A stretch of 55,743 nucleotides of DNA from assembly GCA_947624225.1 (NCBI GenBank), contig CANQJF010000008.1, forward strand, positions 1-55,743, written 5' to 3'. Position numbers and translations under genes: made by a program. The notes below the pieces were generated by a model that made no database searches, was not told where the DNA came from, and saw nothing but the letters and a program-made list of their open reading frames with translations. The stretch is from an uncultured Clostridia bacterium. GTDB taxonomy: Bacteria > Bacillota > Clostridia > Christensenellales > Borkfalkiaceae. Positions 15,559 through 24,489 of this stretch are shown here, piece by piece. Each line of letters opens with the position of its first letter. Position 1 is the first letter of the stretch.

Positions 15559-17672
15559 ACCGCTTCCTCCTCCGTGCATTGCCAATTTCTGAGGGTGAGC
15601 GCCGTGTTAAAGGAGAATAGACCGACGACCATCTCGCTCCGGCCGTAGCCGAGATCGCCCGCATAGACGCACGTGTCGTTGATGTAGAACGCGAGCATGT
15701 TCCCCTCGCGTTCGAGGCGGAGCGTGGCATACTGTGTTCCCGTGTAAGCCAGCCCCGGCACTTCCGTTTCCGCCGAATTGTTCCAATCGAATATGCCCAT
15801 CATGTAGGGCACAAAGCCGCCGCGCGTGGCGGTGAGGCTGTCCTCCCCGCTGATGTAGAAAGCATGCGCCACGTTGCCGTTTTGCACAGTGAAGCCGAAC
15901 TTGGGGAAAGCGTCTCCGTTGTAAATCGTCCGCGCAAGGAGCTGCACCGTGAAAGTGAAATCGCCCGAAAGCGGGGTGCGGTAGTAAATTTTGCGCGTGC
16001 CGTCCGAATCGAGGGTGAGCGTGGAGCCGCTCTCCCTCCAATTGCCCGAAGCGACATAGGCGCCGCTATCCCCCCACGCGGTGCCGCCCACGCTCTCATA
16101 GACATTCTCCTCCTCGCGGATGAGTTTGCCGAGCAGGGCGTAGCCGTCCTCCGAGAGGGAGGTGGCGGAGGCATACAGGTTGCGGTTGGGCTCCTTAGGG
16201 CAGACGGCGCTGCACAGATCCACAAATCCGATCTCCTTGTGTTCGGAGACATAATCTTCGAGCATCGCCGCAAAGGCCGCCGCGGCACCCGGGTCGGTGC
16301 TCGAAAGAACGGGCACCGGGGAGACGGCGATGAGACGCGCCGCGGGGAGCTGCCTTGCAAATTCCTCCGCAAAGGACATGAATTCGGAGAAAGCGGCAAG
16401 GGGCGAGCGGTCGCCGAGTTCGGCCGTGAAGAATACCGTTTGGGGAGCGGACTCTTTGAGGGTCGCGAAGTTTTCCATCCAATATGCCGTATCCCGCCCC
16501 GATTCGGCGACAGACCACACGTCGCCGAGGGCGCCGACATCGGTATAGAAGTTGCCCCAGCGCGCGAGCGAGAAGAGGCCGCCGCCCGCAAACAGCGCTT
16601 TCACCGAGAAGTCGCCCGTCGAGAACGTGCCGTCCGGGAGAACGATGAGGTGGGTCTTGCTGTCGATCCAATTGCAGTGCATGCCCGTGAAGCTCCCCCA
16701 TGCCGTTTTGAGCCCGTTGAGCGTGTTGCGCATGGCGGGCGCAATGGCGAGATTGCCGAGGGCCGTCTCATAGGAGAGCCCGAAGATGCTGTAAGGAAGA
16801 AAGACGGTGGCGCGGTATCCGTTGAAGCCGCTGTTTTCCAATGTGCAGCGGCGGAGGGTGACGTTCATGGAGACAGATGCGAGCACCCAGCCGTTCTCAT
16901 AGCGGCGGATCTCGCTGTTCCCCGCCGCGTCAACGATGATCTTGAAGCGGCCGTCCCAGCCCGTGGCCGTCGTCCTCTTCCCGACGATGAACTCGATGTT
17001 GTCCGCATAAGCGAAAGAGTTGAGATATTCCGTATCGGTGAACAGGATGTTATCCTCCACGACGGCGTCGACGGTGAAGCCCGTCTCCGAATAGCCCGCA
17101 TACCAGCGGGACGTCGCGTTCTGATAGCTCTGCGAGACGGTGAGCGCAACGTCGGTCTCGGGCAGTTCATTGTAGAGCACGGTGACAACGACGTCCGCAT
17201 CGGGCATCGTGAAAGTGTTCCCGTCGAGCTCCTCGCCGTTCACGAGATATCCCCTGAGCGAACAGCCATAGGCGACATACGTGGTGAGGGTGACCCGTTC
17301 TCCCGCCTCCGCGGCGGTGTAATCGGCAACCGTTCTGCCGCACTCGCCCGACTCGGAGACGGAGACCGTGTGGGCGGTTTCCGACATGTTGTCGAGCACG
17401 GCGACGACGGAGACATCCCGCGCGGGCATGACAAAGCCCTCCCCCGCGGTGCGCTTCCCGTCGATGTAGAGCGCGCGGAGCGTGTAGCCCTCCCGTGCCG
17501 CCTCCACCGTGACGAGCTCGCCGGGACATGCCGTGCGTTCACAGAGCACTGTCCCCTCTTGGTTTTCTACGGTCACGGTATAGGCCGTGCCGCACGGCTT
17601 TTCACAGGCGGCAAGCCCCAAACAGGCGCAAAGAAGCAGCGAGGAGAGCAGGAGCGCAAAGAATTTTTTCAT
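15555..17672 (-). CDS. lipoprotein with bacterial repeats, CBM9-like domain and degenerate SGNH-hydrolase domain
   Basis: 705 residues from ATG 17670-17672 (GAGGAGGT upstream). A signal peptide is followed by a lipobox near LGLAAC. Two repeat units of the TVTVENQEG / GFVMPARDV type come next, then a region (about 165-370) resembling a CBM9/DOMON sugar-binding sandwich. A further part (about 375-535) looks like an SGNH esterase: LFAGGGLFSLARWGNFY stands where GDS is expected, and SLSEDGY lacks the usual Asp and His. The catalytic residues are thus missing. A C-terminal jelly-roll-like part (FTFTVQLLA, LRLEREGN) follows. Four-base overlaps at both ends place it firmly in the operon. A carbohydrate-binding, non-enzymatic role is inferred. 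Confidence 0.65.
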   Translation of the reverse strand: MKKFFALLLSSLLLCACLGLAACEKPCGTAYTVTVENQEGTVLCERTACPGELVTVEAAREGYTLRALYIDGKRTAGEGFVMPARDVSVVAVLDNMSETAHTVSVSESGECGRTVADYTAAEAGERVTLTTYVAYGCSLRGYLVNGEELDGNTFTMPDADVVVTVLYNELPETDVALTVSQSYQNATSRWYAGYSETGFTVDAVVEDNILFTDTEYLNSFAYADNIEFIVGKRTTATGWDGRFKIIVDAAGNSEIRRYENGWVLASVSMNVTLRRCTLENSGFNGYRATVFLPYSIFGLSYETALGNLAIAPAMRNTLNGLKTAWGSFTGMHCNWIDSKTHLIVLPDGTFSTGDFSVKALFAGGGLFSLARWGNFYTDVGALGDVWSVAESGRDTAYWMENFATLKESAPQTVFFTAELGDRSPLAAFSEFMSFAEEFARQLPAARLIAVSPVPVLSSTDPGAAAAFAAMLEDYVSEHKEIGFVDLCSAVCPKEPNRNLYASATSLSEDGYALLGKLIREEENVYESVGGTAWGDSGAYVASGNWRESGSTLTLDSDGTRKIYYRTPLSGDFTFTVQLLARTIYNGDAFPKFGFTVQNGNVAHAFYISGEDSLTATRGGFVPYMMGIFDWNNSAETEVPGLAYTGTQYATLRLEREGNMLAFYINDTCVYAGDLGYGRSEMVVGLFSFNTALTLRNWQCTEEEAV

Positions 17673-19561
17673 CGCTTGGACCTCCTCTTCAAGATGATGG
17701 CGATCGCGGCGACAACTCCCGCCCCCGCAACCGTGCACAAAATCGCCGCAAGGGGATCGATGCGCTCGGGTTCGGCGAGAATGGCCGTCTCCTCCGTGAG
17801 CGTTTTGAGGTAGGCGGCGCGGTCGGCGGGCACCGTCTCCGTGCGCACGCCATCGGGATAATAGACGGTGCTCAAAATATCCGTGTTGTCGCTGAAATCA
17901 TAGACGAATTGGTTCTGGAAATTGTAGAGCTCGTTGCGGATGGTGCTGGAAAAATTGACGGACACCTGCATGTTCCGCTCGTCGAACGTGAACATGCCGA
18001 GCATGAGTTCGAGGCCGTCGTTCATGATGAGGCCCTGTGCGTTGAGCAGGAAACTCGCCACCACGTTGCCGTGGTCCCCCATGAATTCGCGCACGATAAT
18101 GTCGTCGCCGAACACGTGCCCGCTGAACGTCATGAACACATTGGGGTATTTTTTGAGCCATTTCTCCCAAATGTCGTCGGCATCGTTGACCGTGATCGCG
18201 GAGTTGGACGACCAGCCATAGCTCGAGGGGGAATGCGTTGCGGAGCCGCGCAAAAGGTCGCCGTTGCCGTCCAAAAAGCCGTGCGTCGTAAGGATGATGC
18301 GACGGTCGGGATAGTGCTCGGTAACATCACAGCACCACGCGAGCACCTCGTCCGAGGGGCCGAAGTCGAGCGCGAAGATGCAATACTTCACCCCGCAGAA
18401 TTCCATGAGATAGTAGGCGTTGACGACGCTCCCCGGCGAGAAAGAGCCGCCCCATGTCTCCCAAGCAGAGAGTTTGGAGATGGGGAACGCGCCGTCGAAG
18501 TGGGTGACGCTGTGGTCGGTCTTGCACTCGTTGTCGTAATCGTGGTTGCCGGGGACAGGGATGTAGGGCATCGTGCCGTCGAGTTTGGCAAATTCCTTGG
18601 AGACTTTATTGTATTGCCTATCCCAATCCCGCCCGTTGGTGATGCCGTCCGTGAGGTCCCCCACCGTGACGAGGGCGCCGATCTTCATCCTGTCCGCATT
18701 TTCGAGCAGGAAATCGGGCAGCGTGTGGATGGGCGTCTGGTAGTGGTTGGTGAGCATCTGCAAATCGGGCAAAACGGCGAGGGAATAATCCTTGGTGGGG
18801 AAATATTCGCCGCCGTAGAAGTAGTCGTTGGTGCCGAGGTAGGCGTCGTTGCAATAGATGGACGTATCGGTGAGTTTGACGTCGCCGAGGTGCAGGCGCA
18901 CGTGGAACATGAGGTTTTTGCGCGTGCCGCCCGTGATGCCGTCGGGATTGCTGTAATCCCGCCTGATCTCGCCGCCCGTGAGGGGAGCGGAATAGATCGT
19001 GACCTCCGAAATGCGCCCGTTGAAGGGAGCTTTCAAGTCCGACGTGCTGAGGAAATCTCCTCCGATGCAGTGTTCGAGGGTGAAGTTTTTGATGTCCGTC
19101 CCCACGCCGCAAGTGACTGTTTGGGCGAGTTCGCCGTTGAGATACAGCGAGAAGCCGCCCGCCCTCCTATCGCGCACGACGGCGATGTGCGTCCACGCAT
19201 CGGTGCGGAGGTCGTGTTTGTCGAAAATGACCTGCTTCTCCCCGCCGTTCCACATGACACAGACATTGCCGAACTCGTTGAGATAGTAGGCGAGGGAGAC
19301 CTGCTTAAAATCACGGTAGACCTCGTTGGAGAAGAGATTCCCCACGGTGTTTGCTCCCTTTTCAACGCGGATGCGCGCCTCAAAGGTGTTGGGCGTGTCC
19401 GAGAGCGGGTCCTCCAAAATGTATTTGACGAGCCCGCTTCGAAAATCGGCCCCGTCCTCCGTTGCGGCGGAGGCCTTTGACCCCACGACGGGGAACGGAA
19501 GAACGAGCCCCAGCGCGAGGATGCAGCCGAGGAGCGCTGCGAACAGGCGTTTTACTCTCAT
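17669..19561 (-). CDS. membrane-anchored LamG / calcineurin-like metallophosphoesterase
   Basis: 630 residues. Signal peptide 1-32; LamG/concanavalin-like domain about 40-215 (FEARIRVEKG, WTHIAVVRDRR, NGRISEVTIYSAPL); metallophosphoesterase about 255-545 with D266 (VLPDLQ), G301-D-L-T-D, G338-N-H-D341, H427 (TTHGF) and G481-H482. These are the five metal-binding blocks of the calcineurin-like fold, so it should be an active extracellular phosphoesterase; the substrate is unknown. A C-terminal transmembrane helix (about 604-624) before KRRSKR tethers it to the membrane. Overlaps of 4 bp with both neighbours. Its LamG part fits a theme of glycan binding in this cluster. Confidence 0.8.
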   Translation of the reverse strand: MRVKRLFAALLGCILALGLVLPFPVVGSKASAATEDGADFRSGLVKYILEDPLSDTPNTFEARIRVEKGANTVGNLFSNEVYRDFKQVSLAYYLNEFGNVCVMWNGGEKQVIFDKHDLRTDAWTHIAVVRDRRAGGFSLYLNGELAQTVTCGVGTDIKNFTLEHCIGGDFLSTSDLKAPFNGRISEVTIYSAPLTGGEIRRDYSNPDGITGGTRKNLMFHVRLHLGDVKLTDTSIYCNDAYLGTNDYFYGGEYFPTKDYSLAVLPDLQMLTNHYQTPIHTLPDFLLENADRMKIGALVTVGDLTDGITNGRDWDRQYNKVSKEFAKLDGTMPYIPVPGNHDYDNECKTDHSVTHFDGAFPISKLSAWETWGGSFSPGSVVNAYYLMEFCGVKYCIFALDFGPSDEVLAWCCDVTEHYPDRRIILTTHGFLDGNGDLLRGSATHSPSSYGWSSNSAITVNDADDIWEKWLKKYPNVFMTFSGHVFGDDIIVREFMGDHGNVVASFLLNAQGLIMNDGLELMLGMFTFDERNMQVSVNFSSTIRNELYNFQNQFVYDFSDNTDILSTVYYPDGVRTETVPADRAAYLKTLTEETAILAEPERIDPLAAILCTVAGAGVVAAIAIILKRRSKR

Positions 19562-21867
19562 AAAAACCTCCTTTTCGTAAGACAGACGGCAACAAGGGAA
19601 CCAATCCCGACCGCCGCACCGCCGGTGCCGACTGCCACGAGGGCAACCGTTTCCGCGGGCATGCCCATCTCTTTCGCGGCAAGCGCCGCGGTGGCCGTGC
19701 GGAGTGCCTCGGCCGCGCCGTCTACGGCAGTCTGCCCGTCCTCATCGGTGACGGCGCGGGCCGCGGAGAGTGCATTGAGAAATTGCATGCGGATCTGCTT
19801 TTCATAGGTCGCGGGATCCCGGAGAGCGAGGGTACGCTCGGCCTCTTCAATGGCAGCTTGCAGCGCCGTCATGTCCGCACGGTGCGCCGCGGATGCGATC
19901 CCGCTTTCGAGCGCGGAGGCGGCGGCCTCCATGCGTGCCGCGCTGCTGTTTTCCGTGATGCGGTCGGCAAGCAGGAGAAGGCGGCCGAGCGCGAGGCGGG
20001 AGGAAGTTGTGAAGATGTCGCCCGCGCCGAACTGCTCTTTGCAGGCCGCGATCCGCGCCGTGTAGGCGGCAAAGTCGCCCGCCTCGGCGGAGACGGAGAC
20101 GACCTGTCCGGCATAGAAATTATCTATCCCGACGGCTTCCGATCCCGTGTTGACAAAATCCCACGAGGTGACGGGGCCGTACGCCGCGCGCGCATAGTAG
20201 AGGCGGCAACGCCACGTTTCCCTCCTCTCCCACGCAACGGTGAGGTCGCCCTCGGCATCCTGCCCGACGGTGAGCGGGAGACGGTCGCCGCTCCTGCCGC
20301 CGAGCCGCATTTCGAGCGATGCGCCCTCCGGGGCATCGACGTCGAACGACGCATAGTACACATTGGACGTGCGGGGCATGTCCGCATGTATGGAGAAAGT
20401 TTGGCCCGAGGAGAGCAACATCTCCCCGTCGAGGGAGTTCTTGGCGCGCTTTTGCGCGGGCGCGCCCAATTCGCTCCGATAGTAGACTTGCCCCATCTCG
20501 CCGCCCTCCGCGAGTCCCTCGAAAGTCCCGTTTAAGTGGGCATAGTTGGCCCCTCTGCCGGACGGTGCAAGGCGGAGATCGTCGAGGTCGAGGAAAGTCG
20601 TGGAGGCAAAGGAGCTGTCCGCGTGCGCGTAATAAGTAAAGATGATATGATCCGTCGTGCTGCGGCGAACGTCGAGCACGCTGCTGAACGTGTGCCACGT
20701 GTCGTCCCCCGCCTCGTTGAGGACGAGCTCATCGAGCGAGATCTCGCCCGCATGGTTGATGGCGGAACTTCTCGTGGAGAGGTGCAAGATGACTTCATCC
20801 CCCCGCATCCCCGCGCGGATATAGTCGTCAATGAAGAGGCGGTAGCGGAAAGAGAAGTGGATCTGCTCGGTGACGGGCATGTTCCCGATGACGCCCGTCG
20901 CGTTGTCATAAAAATAGGTGGTGAGCTGCGTCTCTTGGATCTTGCCGTTGGAATTGGAGAAGCGCAAGAAGGTGTTTTCGCCGTAAGGATCGTACACGGC
21001 ATAGATGTCGCTCCCGCCCGCGGTGGCGTTTGCCGCCGTGTGGAACGTCCCCGATCCCCCCTGCCGCGCGAGGGGCGCGGAATAGAGGCCGTCGTTGAAG
21101 TCGGTGCGGAGCGCGTGTTCGAGCACGGTATTCTCCTCATACCGTGCGGCATCCTCGCCCGAGAGCATCTTTTCGCGGCTGCCCCGTGCGAGTGCTTCAT
21201 ACACCTTTTCATCCGACGCGGAGACGGAGGCAAACTCAAAATCCCCGTGCGCGATGCCCTCCTCTTCCCCCGCGAGGACGGAGACGTCATCGATATCGGC
21301 AAAGAAGCCGGCGGACCCGTTGGGCCCCGCCGCGGGGAAGTGGAATGTGAGCGTAAGCCGCCCCTCTCCCGCGAGCCCTTGCACGGGGAATGAGACGGTG
21401 TGCCAGGTCAGATCTTCCGAGACGGACGGCGTGAGTTCGCCATAGGTGAGCGTGTGCGTGACGCCCCGAAGCTCCGCCGTAAAGACGGGCGCATCCGCCC
21501 CATAGGCGCATTCACCCTCCGAAAAACGGTAGCGGAAAGAGATCGCCGCCGCCGTGAACCCGCCCTCACAGGCAAAGACGACGGAGGCGGAGGCGCAATC
21601 GGGCGCGCCGCCGAAATTCGCCATCCGCAAAAATTTGTTGTTTTCCCCGCTCTCGAAGGCATAGCGGGAAGCGGGTTCGCCGCGGCCGATCGACGCATAA
21701 GACTGCCAAACCCCGTCTTGATACAGGCCGCGCGCAACGCTTTGACCGAGATAGATGGCATCCGTCGCGGCCGATGCGGTCGGCGTGGGTGCAAGTTGGG
21801 TGGGAAAAATGCACCCGCAACCCAACACCGCAAGCGCGCCGAGCAGCGTCATCGCAAATTTTTTCAT
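19558..21867 (-). CDS. secreted anchored protein with jelly-roll modules and C-terminal helical repeats
   Basis: 769 residues, first gene of the cluster, with AAGGAGG before the ATG. The signal peptide begins MKKFAMTLLGALAVLG. Three similar sandwich modules follow (about 40-210, 240-440 and 450-600), each with a FLRM/FLRFSN strand, a HTVSFPV or HTFSSVLDV strand and a FADIDDVSVL or FLDLDDLRLA strand; this resembles carbohydrate-binding modules. About 605-730 is alpha-helical and FIVAR-like (AALQAAIEEAERTLAL type). A final hydrophobic stretch before CLTKRRFL anchors it. No catalytic motif. The promoter region is shared with the divergent AraC gene. Likely a glycan-binding surface protein. Confidence 0.65.
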   Translation of the reverse strand: MKKFAMTLLGALAVLGCGCIFPTQLAPTPTASAATDAIYLGQSVARGLYQDGVWQSYASIGRGEPASRYAFESGENNKFLRMANFGGAPDCASASVVFACEGGFTAAAISFRYRFSEGECAYGADAPVFTAELRGVTHTLTYGELTPSVSEDLTWHTVSFPVQGLAGEGRLTLTFHFPAAGPNGSAGFFADIDDVSVLAGEEEGIAHGDFEFASVSASDEKVYEALARGSREKMLSGEDAARYEENTVLEHALRTDFNDGLYSAPLARQGGSGTFHTAANATAGGSDIYAVYDPYGENTFLRFSNSNGKIQETQLTTYFYDNATGVIGNMPVTEQIHFSFRYRLFIDDYIRAGMRGDEVILHLSTRSSAINHAGEISLDELVLNEAGDDTWHTFSSVLDVRRSTTDHIIFTYYAHADSSFASTTFLDLDDLRLAPSGRGANYAHLNGTFEGLAEGGEMGQVYYRSELGAPAQKRAKNSLDGEMLLSSGQTFSIHADMPRTSNVYYASFDVDAPEGASLEMRLGGRSGDRLPLTVGQDAEGDLTVAWERRETWRCRLYYARAAYGPVTSWDFVNTGSEAVGIDNFYAGQVVSVSAEAGDFAAYTARIAACKEQFGAGDIFTTSSRLALGRLLLLADRITENSSAARMEAAASALESGIASAAHRADMTALQAAIEEAERTLALRDPATYEKQIRMQFLNALSAARAVTDEDGQTAVDGAAEALRTATAALAAKEMGMPAETVALVAVGTGGAAVGIGSLVAVCLTKRRFL

Positions 21868-21905
21868 GGTTCCTCCTTACGGGTTGAAAAAAAATATCAT
21901 AAAAC

Positions 21906-21934
21906 TTGACTTTTCAAACATAATATGCTATGAT
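21906..21934 (+). promoter_or_regulatory. promoter of the AraC-type regulator
   Basis: TTGACT (21906-21911), a 17-base spacer and TATGAT (21929-21934). It lies in the 135-bp divergent region between the regulator and the surface cluster, so the two sets of genes may be controlled from the same DNA. Confidence 0.7.
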
Positions 21935-22002
21935 AAGTGTAACATTTTCGTTCGTTCTTCACAACATAAAAATTAGTATGAAAAGTGAGGAAAAGTATTC
22001 AC

Positions 22003-22899
22003 ATGGATAAATACAAGGCCAAGGACATCACGAATATCGACCGCAATATGGTGGTGCACAACGGCATCGAACGCGAGAGAATTTGTTACATCATCAGCAG
22101 CCCCGACGAGCGCCCGCTTTGGCTGGCCAACTTCGGCATCACCCCGCCCACGCCCGAATACCACATCAAACGCGATAAGTGCGGCTATTTTGTGCTCGAA
22201 TATGTGTACACGGGCAGGGGGACGGTCATCAACAACGGGAAAACACACACCGTGGAGGCGGGAGATGTGTATCTCCTCACGCCCGGGAGCGAGCATGAAT
22301 ACTTTGCCGACCCCGCCGACCCGTATGGCAAATATTGGGTCAATTTTCGCGGGGAGTTCATGCACACCGTGTTGCAGGCGTATAAGATCGACAACCAGAC
22401 GGTGTTCAAGGGCGTGGACCTCAAACGGCAATTCGAGCGGCTGTTCGCCCTCGAAGAATACTCCCGGGAGAACGACCTCCTCTACTGCAAGGCGAGCGCC
22501 ATCATCTTCGAGATGCTCATGCTGTGCGCGGAGAAGAGCGGCGAGGACCACTCCGCCCCCTACTATGCGGGGCAACTGCGCATCCTGCTCGACCATGCCG
22601 TCACCAAGCACGAGTCCCTCGACAGTATGTGCAAACGACTGTTCATTTCCAAATCCTTTGCCATCAAGGAGTTCAAAAAATATTACCGCTGCACGCCGCA
22701 TGAATATTTGCTCAACAAACGGCTCGAACTCGCCAAGCGGCTGCTCACCGAATCCGACCGCCCCATCGGAGAGATTTCGGAAGCGCTGTGCTTTTCCGAC
22801 GCACACTATTTCTCCGGCCTCTTCAAGGAAAAAGTGGGCATGGGACCCAAACAATACCGCGCAACGCACTCCACCGCGGGGAATCGAGGGGTGCCTTAA
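22003..22899 (+). CDS. AraC-family transcriptional regulator
   Basis: 298 residues from ATG 22003; GTGAGGA twelve bases earlier could serve as Shine-Dalgarno, and a GTG at 21985 is an alternative start. The N-terminal half is a cupin sensor (GYFVLEYVYTGRGTVINN, then the AGDVYLLTPGSEHEYF cupin signature). The C-terminal ~100 residues hold two HTH motifs, SLDSMCKRLFISKSFAIKEF and PIGEISEALCFSDAHYFSGL, with the family ending KVGMGPKQYR. Such proteins usually sense sugars. It diverges from the glycan-binding surface cluster and is its likely activator, which is an inference from position. Confidence 0.85.
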   Translation: MDKYKAKDITNIDRNMVVHNGIERERICYIISSPDERPLWLANFGITPPTPEYHIKRDKCGYFVLEYVYTGRGTVINNGKTHTVEAGDVYLLTPGSEHEYFADPADPYGKYWVNFRGEFMHTVLQAYKIDNQTVFKGVDLKRQFERLFALEEYSRENDLLYCKASAIIFEMLMLCAEKSGEDHSAPYYAGQLRILLDHAVTKHESLDSMCKRLFISKSFAIKEFKKYYRCTPHEYLLNKRLELAKRLLTESDRPIGEISEALCFSDAHYFSGLFKEKVGMGPKQYRATHSTAGNRGVP

Positions 22900-22935
22900 A
22901 ATAGCGCCGCATTTGCACAAAAATGACAAAAGAAT

Positions 22936-22961
22936 GCGCCTACCACAGACATGGTAGGCGC
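22936..22961. terminator. bidirectional terminator between araC-type gene and rtcB
   Basis: GCGCCTACCA (22936-22945) pairs perfectly with TGGTAGGCGC (22952-22961), followed by a T-rich tail. It separates two convergent genes. Confidence 0.75.
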
Positions 22962-22990
22962 GTTTATTGTCTTTCAGACCAAATTGCTTC

Positions 22991-24172
22991 TCAATCCGCA
23001 TTCCCCGCCTTAAAGTTGTAGACGGGCTTTATGATGCGCTCGATCTCCACCGTGGGACCGATGCGGTCGACGATCTCCTGCATGGGTTTGTAGGCCATGG
23101 GGCTCTCATCGAGAGTGGAGCTCCCCACCGTCGTCGAGTAGATCCCCTGCATCTCCTCGCGGAATTCCTCCACGGTGAACAGTTCCTTTACTTCACTGCG
23201 CCGAAGCGCTCTTCCCGCGCCGTGCGGGGCCGAAAAATTCCAATCCTCGTTCCCCTTTCCCACGGCAATGAGACATCCGTCGCGCATGTTCATGGGGATG
23301 ATCACGCGCTCCCCCTTGTGCGCCGAAATGGACCCCTTGCGAAGAATATTGTCGTCGCCGAGGTAATTGTGGACGCTCTCGAACGTGGTATACTTCCGCA
23401 CGCCTAAAAAATGCACAATCTCCTCCATCATCCTCCGACGGCTCAACATGGCAAACTTTTGGCAAAGCCGCAAATCGTGGAGGTAGTCCTGCATGTCGGC
23501 GCCGTCGAGATAGCACACCTCCGCCGGCAGCTTGGTGCGGTGCGCATACTTCTTGTTGACCTCCCGGATGGCATCCGGAATGCGCGCGGGGTCGTTCTTC
23601 AACGCCTCGATGACCCGGCTCCGCTCCTCCTCGGCCGCCCCCTTGCACCGCGCCACCGCGAGCCTTTGGTAAATCTTTGCCACTTGAAGCCCGAGATTGC
23701 GCGAACCGCTGTGGACGACGAGATAATAATTTCCCTCGGCGTCCCGGTCGACTTCGATGAAATGATTGCCGCCGCCAAGCGTTCCCAATGCGCCATAGAG
23801 CCGCGGGAAATCGCGGAGCTCCGAATAGCAGCTTAAACTCTTGATGATCTCCTCCGCGAGCACCTCCTTGCGGACATGGCTGCCACTTGGAATGTGTTCC
23901 TTGATAAAAGCATCGAGCGCGGCGAGGTCGATGTCCGCGTCTCCGAGCTCTGCCGTCAACATGCCGCAACCCAGATCCACGCCCAAGACGTTGGGGATGA
24001 TCTTGTCGCCGAGCGTCGCCGTGAATCCCACGACACAGCCCGTCCCATAGTGGACGTCGGGCATGATGCGGACTTTGGCATCCGCAAAGGGCGCCTGCGC
24101 GCAAAGCTCATAGATGAGATGCGTCGCCTCGGGATCGATGTTCTCCGTAAAAATTTTCAAATCGTAAGGCAT
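22991..24172 (-). CDS. rtcB: RtcB-family RNA ligase
   Basis: 393 residues from ATG 24170-24172 with GGAGGA upstream. RtcB joins 2',3'-cyclic-phosphate or 3'-phosphate RNA ends to 5'-OH ends using GTP and Mn2+. Seen here: DVHYGTGCVVG near the N-terminus, GVDLGCGM (metal-binding Asp and Cys), GTLGGGNHFIEV, HSGSRNLG, and HGAGR with the histidine that becomes guanylylated. The length fits the shorter bacterial RtcB2-like group. It stands alone, without archease or a ribosome-repair partner. A strong promoter about 230 bases upstream implies a long leader. Confidence 0.9.
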   Translation of the reverse strand: MPYDLKIFTENIDPEATHLIYELCAQAPFADAKVRIMPDVHYGTGCVVGFTATLGDKIIPNVLGVDLGCGMLTAELGDADIDLAALDAFIKEHIPSGSHVRKEVLAEEIIKSLSCYSELRDFPRLYGALGTLGGGNHFIEVDRDAEGNYYLVVHSGSRNLGLQVAKIYQRLAVARCKGAAEEERSRVIEALKNDPARIPDAIREVNKKYAHRTKLPAEVCYLDGADMQDYLHDLRLCQKFAMLSRRRMMEEIVHFLGVRKYTTFESVHNYLGDDNILRKGSISAHKGERVIIPMNMRDGCLIAVGKGNEDWNFSAPHGAGRALRRSEVKELFTVEEFREEMQGIYSTTVGSSTLDESPMAYKPMQEIVDRIGPTVEIERIIKPVYNFKAGNAD

Positions 24173-24403
24173 ACTGTCTGTCCTCCTTTTTTCCGATGCG
24201 AGGCCATGCGAGGGGGGGCATGTCCGCAATCGGGTCATTTATTTTTATTATATAGAACCAATTCTCATCGACGGAACAGTCGACAATGCTTGCTGCTCGC
24301 GCGTTGGAGATCGAGGCGCATGAAATTCCTCATCCCGTCGAATGGAGGGAGCTCCACGGCCTCCTCCCCGGCAATTTTTGCGCACATTCCTTTGTACTCC
24401 ATG

Positions 24404-24432
24404 ATTATAACAAATTTCTTTGCACTTTGCAA
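24404..24432 (-). promoter_or_regulatory. promoter reading towards rtcB
   Basis: On the minus strand TTGCAA (24427-24432), a 17-base spacer and TATAAT (24404-24409). Transcription would start about 225 bases before rtcB. The leader holds a purine/pyrimidine-rich possible hairpin (24330-24365) and a weak 45-codon frame I do not call. Confidence 0.65.
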
Positions 24433-24450
24433 GGACTTTGCAAACAACCT

Positions 24451-24486
24451 TTTTTCAAAAAGCAAAGCGGCCCGCACGGGCCGCTT
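24451..24486 (-). terminator. terminator of the P-type ATPase gene
   Basis: AAGCGGCCC-GTGC-GGGCCGCTT on the minus strand (24465-24486), followed by TGCTTTTT. Confidence 0.75.
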
Positions 24487-24489
24487 ATG

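Noticed and set aside
10627-19480. Long plus-strand frames opposite the surface-protein genes
   Set aside because: They are antisense to proteins with clear signal peptides and repeats, and show no ribosome-binding sites or domains.
24265-24402. 45-codon frame between the promoter and rtcB
   Set aside because: The ATG is one base after the -10, so it would not be transcribed as a usable start; no internal start has a good ribosome-binding site.
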